A stretch of DNA of 64,000 bases, from contig NZ_FCOQ01000008.1 of NCBI RefSeq assembly GCF_900021165.1, positions 62,001-126,000 of the forward strand, in the 5' to 3' direction. The position numbers and the translations under genes are program-made. Under the pieces are notes generated by a model. That model was given only the letters and a program-made list of their open reading frames with translations, did no database searches and was not told the DNA's origin. The number at the start of each line of letters is the position of its first letter. Position 1 is the first letter of the stretch. Positions 1-9,153 of the stretch are shown here, one piece after another. This stretch comes from Paenibacillus phocaeensis (GTDB lineage Bacteria; Bacillota; Bacilli; Paenibacillales; Paenibacillaceae).

Positions 1-375
1 CTTCGCTGTGGCGACCGCCTCGAAATAACACTGCCGATCGGCCAGATCCAGCGGCCTCTCCAACTCTTGCCGAACTAAGCCATAAAACAAGGTCCCCCTA
101 AGCCAACCAAGCTCGCGCCGGAGCACCGCCCGGTTAAACCGAAAAGCACGTTTCCGTCCCGCGGAATAAGCGAAGATGCCCAGCACCGCCCCCTTTTCCA
201 GCGCAACGAAAAACTGTTCCTTGACCATCGCATGCATCAGCGCCTTCGCCAGCTTACTAGGGTCCGCAGAGAAATAGCGCAGAGAGTCGTAAAAACCCTC
301 CACAAAAATATCGGCCGCCTGCCTGACTTCCTCGTCCCCCAGCTCCGCTAAGTTCGATATCACGAAGTCCCCCAT
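1..375 (-). CDS. GNAT-family N-acetyltransferase, N-terminal part (runs off the left edge)
   Basis: The minus-strand frame is open from the ATG at 375 to the window edge, 125 codons without a stop. An AGGAGG box lies about 8 nt before the ATG. The protein begins MGDFVISNLAELGDEEVRQA and continues with ADIFVEGFYDSLRYFS, which matches the first strand and helix of GNAT acetyltransferases. A later FFVALEKGAVLGIFAYS segment fits the central beta strands. The acetyl-CoA-binding motif A would lie beyond the edge, so substrate and completeness cannot be judged. The family call rests on overall pattern only. Confidence 0.6.
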   Translation of the reverse strand, partial: MGDFVISNLAELGDEEVRQAADIFVEGFYDSLRYFSADPSKLAKALMHAMVKEQFFVALEKGAVLGIFAYSAGRKRAFRFNRAVLRRELGWLRGTLFYGLVRQELERPLDLADRQCYFEAVATAK

Positions 376-546
376 CAATTCCGAGCCTCCTACGTTTTTT
401 TCTACTATATAATGGGGAGGCATGCCTGTAGAACCTTCTGGAGGATGAAGTGACGCTACTTCCCGGAACGGATTTAGACAAAACAGAGCACCGATCCCGC
501 TGGACCGATGCTCCCGCAACCGCCAATCCCTGTTGGCAGCAACATA

Positions 547-1497
547 TTAATATTGAAGATTGGCAATCGCCGATTTCAGGATTTCACAGGAATGTGCAAA
601 TTGGCGTTGCTCCTCCCACGTTAAATTCAACTCCAGGACCTCTTCAATCCCCCGATCGCCGATGATGGCAGGCACCCCGGCGCAGACGCCCGTCTGCCCG
701 TATTCGCCCTCCAACACGGCGGAGACGGCGATGATTTTATGCTCATCGTTCAGGATGGAGCGCACGATATAAGCCAGCGCATTGCCGATCCCAAACTGCG
801 TGTTGCCTTTTCGCGTAAAAATCTCCCAACCCGCGTCCTTGGTCTTCTGTGCGATTTCATCCAAATTCACGTGGCGGAAACGTTCCTTATGCTGCTCCAA
901 AATGTGCAGAAGCGGCTTCCCGCCGATCGTGACATGCGACCAGGCGACAAACTGCGATTCACCATGCTCGCCCATCGCGTACCCGTTCACACTGCGGGGA
1001 TCAATCGAAAACACCTCTGACAGCAGCGTTTTTAGCCGCGCCGAATCGATGGATGTCCCCGTACCGATCACGCGGTTCCGCGGAAACCCCGATACCTCGC
1101 GTACGATGTACGTCACCAGATCCACCGGATTGGCAGCCACAACGAAGACGCCGTCAAATCCTCCCCCAACGATACGGCTGACGATGTCACGCGTGATTTT
1201 CTCCGCCTCTTCCAGCACATCCAGCCGCGTTTGTCCCGGCTTCGGGTTAGCTCCCGCCGTCAGCACAACCACGTCCATGTCGCCGCAATCCTCCAGCCGG
1301 CCGGCCGAAACCTTCGTACGAGTTGGCGTAAAATCCATGCAGTGCGATAAATCCAACGCATGCGCCATCGCACGGTCATATGTCCGGTCAATCATCATAA
1401 TCTCATCGCAGATCGATTGGTTGATCATCGAATAAGCGCAAGCCGTGCCTACCAACCCGGACCCGACGATCGTCACCTTTCTTGCCTTTTTGGCCAT
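547..1497 (-). CDS. ldh: L-lactate dehydrogenase family NAD-dependent dehydrogenase (atypical specificity residue)
   Basis: The 316-residue protein has the normal length of the lactate/malate dehydrogenase family, which interconverts 2-hydroxy and 2-oxo acids with NAD(H) in the cytosol. The Rossmann motif GSGLVG is at 12-17, with the NAD-selecting Asp at 37. Catalytic residues are present: Arg91, Asp151 and Arg154 in the DSAR motif, and His178 in GEHGES. One position is odd. In the substrate loop (AGANPKPGQTRLD, residues 81-93) the residue that is Gln in lactate and Arg in malate dehydrogenases is Pro85. Lactate specificity is therefore uncertain and another 2-hydroxy acid is possible. A GAGGAGG box precedes the ATG. 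Confidence 0.85.
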   Translation of the reverse strand: MAKKARKVTIVGSGLVGTACAYSMINQSICDEIMMIDRTYDRAMAHALDLSHCMDFTPTRTKVSAGRLEDCGDMDVVVLTAGANPKPGQTRLDVLEEAEKITRDIVSRIVGGGFDGVFVVAANPVDLVTYIVREVSGFPRNRVIGTGTSIDSARLKTLLSEVFSIDPRSVNGYAMGEHGESQFVAWSHVTIGGKPLLHILEQHKERFRHVNLDEIAQKTKDAGWEIFTRKGNTQFGIGNALAYIVRSILNDEHKIIAVSAVLEGEYGQTGVCAGVPAIIGDRGIEEVLELNLTWEEQRQFAHSCEILKSAIANLQY

Positions 1498-1696
1498 TCC
1501 GCCGCCTCCTCATCCTTGCCGTTCTCTATATCCTACGCCTAAATTATATCCGCAAACCGCAAACCCGCATATTAGGGACAGCACACAAAAGGAGGGCCGA
1601 GGTTAGCCGGCAGTACGAGTTGTTATCGACTTATTAATACGAGTCCCACGGTAAGTTGAATATGCTTCTGAAAAAATCTCAACAACTCGATCGCAG

Positions 1697-1752
1697 AAAA
1701 AAATACCCGCCTCCTAAACACTCCTTTGAAAAGAGTTCAGGATGCGGGTAGC
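1697..1752 (-). terminator. Rho-independent terminator of the peptide transporter operon
   Basis: On the minus strand the sequence TACCCGC pairs with GCGGGTA around a ~30-nt loop and is followed by a run of seven T. It lies 19 bases after the stop codon of the last transporter gene. Confidence 0.7.
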
Positions 1753-1770
1753 TGTTGATGGTCGAATCAA

Positions 1771-2670
1771 CTAGCTCTTCATCCGCGGGTCCAGCGCATC
1801 GCGCAAACCGTCGCCCATCAGATTGAAGGCCAGAACGGTAAGCATAATCGAGATCCCCGGGAAGACGACCGTCCACGGTGCGGTGGCGATAAACTGCCGT
1901 GAGTCAGACAGCATCTTGCCCCATTCCGGCGTTGGCGGCTGTGCGCCCAGACCGAGGAAGCCGAGCGCGGCCGCTTCGATGATCGCCGTAGCGATCCCAA
2001 GCGTACCTTGTACGATAATCGGCGTCAAGCTGTTGGGGAGGATGTGCCGCAGCAGAATCGCGCTGTTCTTCATCCCGATCGCCCGGGCCGCGGTGATATA
2101 CTCCTCGTTCTTCAGACTCAGCACCTTCGCCCGAACCAGCCGTCCATACGTCGGAATATTGACGATAGCGATGGCGAGCAGTGCGTTCTGCAGGGAAGGC
2201 CCGAGGATAGCTACGATCGCAATCGCCAGCAGAATGCTCGGGAACGCCAGCAGAATATCGAACAGGCGCGAGATCACCATATCGATCCATTTGCCGTAAA
2301 ACCCCGCCAAAATCCCCAACAGCGTGCCCAGGATGATCGATCCCACAACGGAAAAAGTACCGACCCACAAGGAGATGCGGGCCCCGTACAGCACGCGGGT
2401 AAACAGGTCGCGTCCGAGATCGTCGGTTCCAAACCAATGGGACGAGGACGGAGCTTTCAACCGGTCACGCAAGACCTGTGTGTCGTATTCATATGGAGCG
2501 ATGACCGGAGCCAGCAGCGCGATCAGAATGAAGAAGCCGATCATGACGAGGCCGACCATCGCGATTTTATTTTTGCGGAACGCTCTCCACGCATCCCGCC
2601 AAGGTCCGGAAACCTTCTCGGCCGGGATGGAGGTACTTCCGTTTGATGTTGCCGTCGTAGCTTGTGCCAT
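1771..2670 (-). CDS. dppC: Oligopeptide/dipeptide ABC transporter permease, DppC/OppC type
   Basis: This 299-residue inner-membrane permease has an N-terminal cytoplasmic stretch, a first membrane segment near 35-57 (MVGLVMIGFFILIALLAPVI) and then the OppC signature FGTDDLGRDLFTRVLYGARIS. The EAA loop is visible as EEYITAARAIGMKNSAILLRHILPN. It would pair with the DppB-like permease encoded just upstream. AAAGGAGGG precedes the ATG. It is the last gene of a five-gene operon reading SBP, permease and permease after two ATPases. The peptide substrate cannot be told from the sequence. Confidence 0.93.
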   Translation of the reverse strand: MAQATTATSNGSTSIPAEKVSGPWRDAWRAFRKNKIAMVGLVMIGFFILIALLAPVIAPYEYDTQVLRDRLKAPSSSHWFGTDDLGRDLFTRVLYGARISLWVGTFSVVGSIILGTLLGILAGFYGKWIDMVISRLFDILLAFPSILLAIAIVAILGPSLQNALLAIAIVNIPTYGRLVRAKVLSLKNEEYITAARAIGMKNSAILLRHILPNSLTPIIVQGTLGIATAIIEAAALGFLGLGAQPPTPEWGKMLSDSRQFIATAPWTVVFPGISIMLTVLAFNLMGDGLRDALDPRMKS

Positions 2671-2682
2671 GGTTTCCCTCCT

Positions 2683-3687
2683 TTACCGGTAACGAATGCG
2701 CGGATCTACCGCTGCGTACAGCAAATCCACGATCAGATTGATGAGGACGAACAGGAAAGCAATGATCAGAATTCCGGATTGAATGACCGGATAATCGCGC
2801 GAGCTGATCGCCTCGTAAATGTACCGTCCCACGCCAGGCCAGGCGAAGATCGTTTCAGTCAGGACCGCGCCGCCAAGCAACGCGCCCGTTTGCAGACCGA
2901 TCACCGTCAGCACCGGGATGAACGCATTCTTCAGCGCGTGCTTATACACGACGATGAATTGCGATAGTCCCTTGGCCTTCGCGGTCCGGACGAAATCCGA
3001 GTTCATGACCTCAAGCATGCTGGAGCGCGTCATCCGGGCGATGACCGCCATCGGAATCGTGCCCAGCGCCACGCTTGGCAAGATCAAATGCTTGCACACC
3101 GTCCACAACTGATCCCATCGGCCCGCGATGAGGCTGTCGATCAGATACAGGTTGGTGACCGCTTCTACCGGATCCCGCTGATTCATCCGCCCGATCGAAG
3201 GCAGCCAATGGAGTTTAAGCGAGAAAATCCACTGCTCCATAAGGCCAAGCCAGAAGATCGGCATCGACACCCCGATGAGCGCGATGAGCATGCAGATATA
3301 ATCGAACCAAGAGTTTTGCTTCCAGGCGCTGATAATCCCGGCGTTCACGCCGAAGAAAATCGCAAATGCCATGGCCGCCACGGTGAGTTCCGCCGTTGCC
3401 GCCAGATACGGAGTGATTTCCTGGGCAATCGGCACTCTCGTGCGGATCGATTGCCCCAAATCACCTTTCAGCAAATCCCCCATGTACGTGAAATACTGCT
3501 GATACCACGGATTGTTCAGGCCGAGTTGCTCGCGAAGCGCCTCTTTGGACTGCTCCGTCGCTTTCTGCCCCAGAATCGTTTCCGCAGGATCACCGGGAAT
3601 CGCATGAATAATGGAAAACACGATAATCGTCATGCCGATCAGGACAGGAACCATGATGAGTATTCGTTTCAAAATATAAGCTTTCAA
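2683..3687 (-). CDS. dppB: Oligopeptide/dipeptide ABC transporter permease, DppB/OppB type
   Basis: The sequence starts KRILIMVPVLIGMTIIVFSI, the typical first helix of DppB proteins. It contains the OppB motif AIPGDPAETILG and an EAA loop (DFVRTAKAKGLSQFIVVYKH), then ends RIRYR as is usual. The reading frame also allows a GTG start at 3699. The TTG at 3687 is preferred because an AGGTGA box sits 8 nt before it, whereas the GTG has no convincing box. The stop is 12 bases from the start of the dppC-type gene, which indicates translational coupling in one operon. Confidence 0.92.
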   Translation of the reverse strand: MKAYILKRILIMVPVLIGMTIIVFSIIHAIPGDPAETILGQKATEQSKEALREQLGLNNPWYQQYFTYMGDLLKGDLGQSIRTRVPIAQEITPYLAATAELTVAAMAFAIFFGVNAGIISAWKQNSWFDYICMLIALIGVSMPIFWLGLMEQWIFSLKLHWLPSIGRMNQRDPVEAVTNLYLIDSLIAGRWDQLWTVCKHLILPSVALGTIPMAVIARMTRSSMLEVMNSDFVRTAKAKGLSQFIVVYKHALKNAFIPVLTVIGLQTGALLGGAVLTETIFAWPGVGRYIYEAISSRDYPVIQSGILIIAFLFVLINLIVDLLYAAVDPRIRYR

Positions 3688-3727
3688 GATGAGGTTCACC
3701 TGCCAGAGGCGTTAAAGATACCGCCTG

Positions 3728-5392
3728 TTATTCGAAATAGATGTTGCTATAGTACTCCGTCCCCGTCGGCGCCGGAACATAACCCTTCAAGTTTGCCTTA
3801 GCTGCCAGAAGCGGGGTCGTGTGCACGAGCGGGATCCATGGGGCGTCGGCTTTGATGATCTCTTGAGCTTGTTTATACAACTCTTCGCGTTTCGGCTGAT
3901 CGGTTTCTTTTTGCGCCGCAATCAACAGTTCATGCAGTTCGTCATTCGCATAGTAGCTGTAGTTGTTGGACGGAATCGCGTCTTTGTCCAGCAGCGTGTA
4001 CAGGAAGTTGTCAGGGTCCCCATTATCGCCGGTCCAGCCAAGCATATACAGATCGTCTTTCTCGCCGGCTTGCGCATCATCCAGATAAGTAGCCCACTCC
4101 GGAGACTGGATGACCACCTTCACGCCAACCGCTTCAAAGTTCTGTTGAATAACCTCGGCGACCTTCTTGCCATCCGGCATATAAGGACGGGATACCGGCA
4201 TCGCATAGAAGACATATTCACCCGGCAAGCCGTTCGGATAACCCGCTTCCGCCAGCAGCGCCTTCGCCTTCTCAGGATCAAACTCGTAATCGCTGATGCT
4301 GTCATTGTAGCCCCACAGGGACGGCGGCATCGGGTTCTTGGCCGGTTCTGCCTGCCCTGCGAAGAAAGCGTCGATGATCGCTTGCTTGTCGACCGCATAG
4401 TTCAGCGCTTGTCTCACTTTCACGTTGTTAAACGGTTCTTTCTTTGTGTTGAAGCCAACGTAGCCGACGTTGTTGGAAGGACGCTCGATCTTTTGCAGAT
4501 CCGTATTCGCTTCCAGCGTCGCCAGATCATCCGGGCTCAAATCTTCCATCAAATCGATCTCCCCGCTTTGCAAAGCGTTAAATCGCGCGGAGTTGTCAGG
4601 AATGGAACGGACAATCACCTTGTTCAGCTTCGGAAGACCTTCCTTCCAGTAGTTCGCATTTTTCTCCAGCGTGATGGAGTCGTTGCGTTTCCACTCTTTG
4701 AACACGAATGGACCTGTGCCAACCGGTTCGTTCTTGAAGTTCTCTTTCTTCTCCTGAATGGCCGTTGGGGATGCGATCCCGAAAGAGGTCATGGCCAGGT
4801 TTTGCAAGAAAGGAGCTTGCGGTTGGTTCAGCGTAAATTGTACGGTGCTTGGATCAACGGCTTTTACTTCTTTAATGACGCGTTTGCCGTCCGGACCAAA
4901 CATGGAATCGTAGTAATCGAAGGAATCGCCTTCGAATTTGAATTCGCTGCTGGGATCGTTCCAGCGGTTGAAGTTAAATGCGACCGCGTCGGCATTGAAA
5001 TCGGTGCCGTCATGGAACTTCACGCCTTGACGCAGCTTGAACGTGTATGTCAACCCGTCGTCGGATACCGTCCAGCTCTCAGCCAGCGAGCCCTGAACCT
5101 CTGTGGTTCCTTCCTTGTACTCCAGCAAAGAATCGAACACTTGGTGTGCGATTTTCAGCGATTCACCGTCCGTGACGATCGCCGGATCCAGCGATGCAGA
5201 GTCCCCGCCGCGGCCAACGATCAGAGTATCTTGGGAAGATCCGGCCGGAGCGCTCGCCTCCGTGTTGGTTCCCGCATTGGTTCCGTCGGAGTTGCTGCCG
5301 CCGGCATTGTTGTTGCCTCCGCAGCCCGTAAGAGCAACGGCCGCACTAAGCATCGTGACTAAAACGACACTGCTCCATCTTTTTGTTTTCAT
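3728..5392 (-). CDS. Peptide-binding lipoprotein of the ABC transporter (SBP family 5)
   Basis: The 554-residue protein has a lipoprotein signal peptide (MKTKRWSSVVLVTMLSAAVA) ending in the lipobox LTGC with Cys24 as the lipidated residue. A Gly/Asn/Ser-rich linker of about 40 residues follows. The body carries the family-5 signature LAESWTVSDDGLTYTFKLRQ and KFHDGTDFNADAVAFNFNRW. It captures peptides outside the membrane for the DppBC-like permease. The frame is open further upstream, but the ATG at 5392 gives the correct signal peptide and has a GAAGGGAG box. Peptide, nickel and haem binders share this fold, so the ligand is open. Confidence 0.93.
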   Translation of the reverse strand: MKTKRWSSVVLVTMLSAAVALTGCGGNNNAGGSNSDGTNAGTNTEASAPAGSSQDTLIVGRGGDSASLDPAIVTDGESLKIAHQVFDSLLEYKEGTTEVQGSLAESWTVSDDGLTYTFKLRQGVKFHDGTDFNADAVAFNFNRWNDPSSEFKFEGDSFDYYDSMFGPDGKRVIKEVKAVDPSTVQFTLNQPQAPFLQNLAMTSFGIASPTAIQEKKENFKNEPVGTGPFVFKEWKRNDSITLEKNANYWKEGLPKLNKVIVRSIPDNSARFNALQSGEIDLMEDLSPDDLATLEANTDLQKIERPSNNVGYVGFNTKKEPFNNVKVRQALNYAVDKQAIIDAFFAGQAEPAKNPMPPSLWGYNDSISDYEFDPEKAKALLAEAGYPNGLPGEYVFYAMPVSRPYMPDGKKVAEVIQQNFEAVGVKVVIQSPEWATYLDDAQAGEKDDLYMLGWTGDNGDPDNFLYTLLDKDAIPSNNYSYYANDELHELLIAAQKETDQPKREELYKQAQEIIKADAPWIPLVHTTPLLAAKANLKGYVPAPTGTEYYSNIYFE

Positions 5393-5506
5393 TTTCTGGC
5401 TCCCTTCTGAATCACGATATATAATTCCTTGTTTATTTGAAGCCGGGCACATAACCCGAGCTATAAACCTTAAGAGGCCGTTCAAACCGCGATCTTCCGA
5501 TCACGA

Positions 5507-6511
5507 TCACGAGGACAAGCTCGCGCTTCCTGCGGCTTTCGCGTCCGTAAACAGATGGCAGGCCGTCAAATGGCCCGCATCGGTCTCGGCCAGCTCAGGG
5601 CGATGCGTCCGGCAGACGTCCATCGCCATCGGACACCGCGTGTGAAACGCGCAGCCGACCGGCGCATTGGCCGGGCTGGGCACTTCGCCCTGCAGGATGA
5701 TCCGCTCCGCCTTCTTGTCCGGATCAGGCTCCGGGACAGCGGACAGCAACGCCTGCGTGTACGGATGCTGCGGTGCGGAGTACAGCGTGTGCTTGTCGGC
5801 GATCTCAACGATCCGCCCGAGGTACATCACGGCGACCCGGTCGCAGATATGCTTCACCACACTCAAATCATGGGCGATAAAAATGTACGTCAAGCCGAAT
5901 TCCTCCTGCAGATCCTGCAGTAGGTTAATGACCTGCGACTGGATGGACACGTCGAGCGCCGAGACCGGCTCGTCGGCGACGATCAGCTTCGGCTGGAGCG
6001 AGAGCGCCCTGGCGATGCCGATCCGCTGGCGCTGCCCGCCGGAGAATTGATGCGGATAACGCTGCAGATGGCTTTGCGTCAAGCCAACGACATCGATCAG
6101 CCGATCGATCATCGCCCGGCGTTCCTTCGCATTGCCCACGCCGTGCACGATCAGCGGTTCCTCGAGAATTCGCTGCACGGTATGCCGCGGATCCAGCGAG
6201 GAGAACGGATCCTGAAATACAATCTGCATATCCCTGCGCTTCCGGCGCAGCGCTTCGGGGGACAAGGCGGTAATATCCTCCCCCTCGAACAACACCTTTC
6301 CGCCGGTTGGCTCGATCAGCCGGAGCAAGGAACGGCCGGTGGTTGATTTCCCGCAGCCGCTTTCCCCTACCAAGCCAAACGTTTCGCCTTTGCGTACCGT
6401 AAACGAGATGTCATCCACCGCTTTGACAAATTGCTGAGACTGGCCGAACCATCCGCCTCCGATAGGGTAATATTTTGTCAGATGTTCGACTTGCAGTAAG
6501 GGTTCATTCAT
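5507..6511 (-). CDS. dppF: Oligopeptide/dipeptide ABC transporter ATPase, DppF/OppF type
   Basis: This ABC ATPase of 334 residues has a Walker A GESGCGKST at 49-57, signature SGGQRQRIGIARAL and Walker B LIVADEPVSALD. The C-terminal oligopeptide extension contains the Cys-rich PVGCAFHTRCPMAMDVC motif, which in this family can hold an iron-sulfur cluster. Its start overlaps the stop of the DppD-like gene by 4 nt (ATGA), so the two ATPases are translated together and probably form a heterodimer. Confidence 0.93.
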   Translation of the reverse strand: MNEPLLQVEHLTKYYPIGGGWFGQSQQFVKAVDDISFTVRKGETFGLVGESGCGKSTTGRSLLRLIEPTGGKVLFEGEDITALSPEALRRKRRDMQIVFQDPFSSLDPRHTVQRILEEPLIVHGVGNAKERRAMIDRLIDVVGLTQSHLQRYPHQFSGGQRQRIGIARALSLQPKLIVADEPVSALDVSIQSQVINLLQDLQEEFGLTYIFIAHDLSVVKHICDRVAVMYLGRIVEIADKHTLYSAPQHPYTQALLSAVPEPDPDKKAERIILQGEVPSPANAPVGCAFHTRCPMAMDVCRTHRPELAETDAGHLTACHLFTDAKAAGSASLSS

Positions 6512-7497
6512 ACGACTTCCTCCCGTGGTGTTTCATGGAGCCAGCACCGGCAGCTATGCGCCGCTTCATATTCCCTGAGCTCGGGCAGTTGTTCCCGACA
6601 GATCGGCAGCGCGTACGAACACCGTTCGGCAAATCGGCAGCCTTTCATCTCCGTGTTCAGGATGGGCACATTGCCCGGAATGGAGAACAAGCGCTTGCGT
6701 TCTTCGTCCATTCGCGGCACCGATTGGATTAACCCTTGCGTGTACGGGTGCATCGGATTCTTGAAGATATCCCGCACGCTGCCTTCCTCTACGACTTTAC
6801 CGGCATACATCACCGCAACCCGATGACACATCTCGGCAACAACACCAAGGTCGTGCGTAATCATCATCACGGCAGTGCCGTTCTCTTCGTTCAAGCGCCG
6901 GATCAGGTCCAGAATCTGCGCCTGGATCGTTACGTCGAGTGCCGTAGTCGGTTCATCGGCAATCAACAGCTCTGGGTTGCAGGAGATCGCCATAGCGATC
7001 ATCACCCGCTGCCGCATCCCTCCGGACAATTGGTGCGGATGTTCATCGATGATAGCTTCGGGCCTAGGGATGCCCACTTTCTTCAGCATGTCGATCGTAT
7101 GCTCCCGCGCTTCCTTCTTGCTAAGCCCTCGGTGCAGCCGAACCGTTTCCCCGATCTGTTGGCCAACAGTAAACAATGGATTCAATGACGTCATTGGCTC
7201 CTGAAAAATCATCGAGATGGAGTTGCCGCGGATCGATCGCATTTCCCGTTCCTTCATCGGGACGATGTCCTGACCCTTAAATAAAATCGAACCGCCCGTG
7301 ATTTTACCGGGAGGCTGCGGAACAAGCTTCAAGATCGACAAGGAGGTTACGCTCTTGCCGCAGCCCGATTCCCCAACGACCCCAAGCACCTCTCCGGGAT
7401 TGACATACAGGTTCACGCCGTCCACCGCAGGGATTTCGCCTCGATCCGTAAAAAAGTGGGTATGCAAATCCTTAATCTGCAAAATGGGTTGAATCAT
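6508..7497 (-). CDS. dppD: Oligopeptide/dipeptide ABC transporter ATPase, DppD/OppD type
   Basis: The protein has a Walker A GESGCGKS at 42-49, signature LSGGMRQRVMIAMAI, Walker B LLIADEPTTALDVTIQ and the C-terminal motif MKGCRFAERCSYALPICRE. The frame is open to 7575, but the ATG at 7497 begins the usual MIQPILQIKDLHTHF N-terminus and has an AGAGG box 7 nt upstream. It is the first gene of the operon, which reads ATPase, ATPase, lipoprotein, permease, permease and ends at a terminator near 1700. This gene order, with ATPases before the binding protein, differs from Bacillus opp. Confidence 0.93.
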   Translation of the reverse strand: MIQPILQIKDLHTHFFTDRGEIPAVDGVNLYVNPGEVLGVVGESGCGKSVTSLSILKLVPQPPGKITGGSILFKGQDIVPMKEREMRSIRGNSISMIFQEPMTSLNPLFTVGQQIGETVRLHRGLSKKEAREHTIDMLKKVGIPRPEAIIDEHPHQLSGGMRQRVMIAMAISCNPELLIADEPTTALDVTIQAQILDLIRRLNEENGTAVMMITHDLGVVAEMCHRVAVMYAGKVVEEGSVRDIFKNPMHPYTQGLIQSVPRMDEERKRLFSIPGNVPILNTEMKGCRFAERCSYALPICREQLPELREYEAAHSCRCWLHETPREEVV

Positions 7498-8027
7498 GTT
7501 ACAGCCTCTTTTCCTGAAAAAATGGAATCTCGCCGCATTGGGCGAATCGCTTGCTTCCAACCGACCGTTCGACAATGTCCGTCAATAGTAGACATATGTA
7601 CAGCCACGCTATCTTGCTGTGATTTGCTAAAGCGATGTGTTGTAATTAAACTCTATAATTCATCTCTTCAATACGGACAAATGTATATTGCCGCTTCCTT
7701 ACTGCAACCAATTAAAGTGTGAACTTAAACGGAAGGATGGTTTAAACGATGTAGGATAGATCACATTTTTCTGTCGATTTTTCACTAAAATTTGACGATT
7801 ATTCGAACTATGGTCAATTGAAGTGTTAGTTTAACTGACACCAAAAACAAAATGGGTTGTTTGATAAGTTACTTTACAGCATTTTTACCGGATAGACAAT
7901 AGAAATTTTATTCATGTCAGGTCTATGAAAGCTATTCCGGGTGCGGATGATGTCAGTTTGAGATTGGGCGAGCATATGGAGTAGAATGGAAGTAATCGTG
8001 ATCAAATTTAGGGTGAGAGGTGATGTT
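7498..8027. other. Divergent intergenic region between dppD-type operon and glutathione peroxidase
   Basis: This AT-rich 530-bp stretch holds no convincing gene. It must contain the promoters of two divergent units, but I see no pair of -35/-10 hexamers good enough to name. Short ORFs here lack ribosome binding sites. Confidence 0.5.
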
Positions 8028-8540
8028 ATGAGTTCTGAGCTTAAAGGCATCTACGATATCGAAGTCCGTACCATTACAGGCGAAACGACGACACTTGCGC
8101 CTTACCGCGGCCAGGTGCTGCTCCTTGTCAATACGGCCAGCGCCTGCGGGTTGACTCCGCATTATGCAGGTTTGCAGCGCCTGTACAGTGAATACAAAGA
8201 GCAGGGCTTCGCTGTCCTTGGCTTTCCCTGCAATCAGTTCGCCGAGCAGGAGCCCGGGACTGAGGCGGAGATCCAGGCGTTTTGCGAAACGAATTATCAA
8301 GTCACCTTCCCCCTGTTCGCCAAAATCGACGTAAACGGGGAGAACGCCCATCCGTTATACCGGTACTTGCGGGAGCACACGCCATCTCCTTACGACACCG
8401 GGGATATCGAATGGAACTTCGTGAAATTCCTCGTGGATCGGGAAGGTACCATCGTCAAAAGATACAGCGCCCGCACTGAACCTGCGGAGATCGAGGCGGA
8501 TATTCGCGAACTGCTGGAGAGCGCTGCACCGGGTCGCTAA
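8028..8540 (+). CDS. Glutathione peroxidase family (thiol-type hydroperoxide reductase)
   Basis: The 170-residue protein matches the full length of bacterial GPx proteins, which reduce hydroperoxides in the cytosol, in bacteria usually with thioredoxin or bacillithiol-type thiols. The peroxidatic Cys40 is in NTASACGLT (a Cys where mammalian enzymes have selenocysteine). Gln70 in FPCNQF and Trp in IEWNFVKFLV complete the active-site set. The ATG at 8028 is chosen over that at 7986 because GAGAGGTGA precedes it. It stands alone and ends in a terminator. Confidence 0.9.
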   Translation: MSSELKGIYDIEVRTITGETTTLAPYRGQVLLLVNTASACGLTPHYAGLQRLYSEYKEQGFAVLGFPCNQFAEQEPGTEAEIQAFCETNYQVTFPLFAKIDVNGENAHPLYRYLREHTPSPYDTGDIEWNFVKFLVDREGTIVKRYSARTEPAEIEADIRELLESAAPGR

Positions 8541-8556
8541 AGTGCATACCGCAATT

Positions 8557-8593
8557 AAGCCGCAAGGGGCTTAGGTCTCCCTGCGGCTTTTTG
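8557..8593 (+). terminator. Terminator of the glutathione peroxidase gene
   Basis: AAGCCGCA pairs with TGCGGCTT across a 17-nt loop and is followed by TTTTTG. Confidence 0.8.
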
Positions 8594-8676
8594 CTTTGTC
8601 CACTGCGGGTGGAAGCATCTCTTAAAAAAATTCGCTGCAGAGGGACGGAACCCGTGATCTTTTCGACAACTTCCGC

Positions 8677-8690
8677 TATAATCTGACTTA
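8677..8690 (+). promoter_or_regulatory. TATAAT box placed for a leaderless start of the PilZ-like gene
   Basis: A perfect TATAAT at 8677-8682 lies 7 nt before the ATG at 8690, so transcription would begin at or next to the A of the start codon. No Shine-Dalgarno sequence is visible. The -35 is poor (GTGATC at 17 nt). Confidence 0.35.
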
Positions 8691-9069
8691 TGACAACGAC
8701 AAGAAGAACCGAGCCATTCCGTTACACCCGCAACCTCCGATCGAAGCATCGATCGAAATCCTGTCCATCGACGGGCAGGTGCTGTCCTGCAAGCCTGCTC
8801 AAATCGACGTGATGGATATCAACAAATCCGGTTGCCAGATTCGTACCGAGCTGAATTTACATGCGGCCTCTCACGCGATCCGCATCCTTCTGCATGTGCG
8901 CTTGACCGAAGAGATTCACACCTATCCCGGGGAAATCCGCTGGCAAGGGGAATCGGAGCCCTCGTATCATCATTACGGTGTCCATCTGGAACTTACCGAC
9001 CAGGAGAAGGAGAACCTGAACATCGAGCTGAGAGGAATGGCGGCAGCCCGAAAAATCATCGTCAAATAA
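8690..9069 (+). pseudogene. PilZ-like protein gene, apparently frameshifted near codon 13
   Basis: The ATG at 8690 opens with MTTTRRTEPFRYT, the usual start of PilZ-like proteins of these bacteria. That frame then turns to nonsense and stops. From about 8727 the +1-shifted frame reads PQPPIEASIEILSIDGQ and continues VMDINKSGCQIRTELNL to the stop at 9069, with PilZ-like spacing (DINKSGC). Joining the frames needs one extra base in the CCC run at 8727-8729, or loss of 4 bases. The alternative GTG start at 8779 would give only 96 residues and lacks a ribosome binding site. PilZ domains bind cyclic di-GMP, but the RxxxR and DxSxxG motif pair is only partly seen. It may be a true pseudogene or a sequencing slip. 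Confidence 0.6.
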
Positions 9070-9117
9070 TAGAATCAAGCCCCGACCAGGTAATTCTTGG
9101 CGGGGCTTGATTCTTAT
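9070..9117 (+). terminator. Strong terminator after the PilZ-like gene
   Basis: A perfect 14-bp stem (9071-9084 with 9101-9114) around a 16-nt loop, followed by TATT. It starts right after the stop codon. Confidence 0.85.
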
Positions 9118-9153
9118 TCGGGTTGGCGTTATAATATTTCTTGCTTAGCTTTC

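Noticed and set aside
3821..5362. Plus-strand open frame of 513 codons opposite the peptide-binding protein gene
   Set aside because: No ribosome binding site, Arg/Phe-rich composition and full overlap with a clear SBP gene; it is an antisense shadow.
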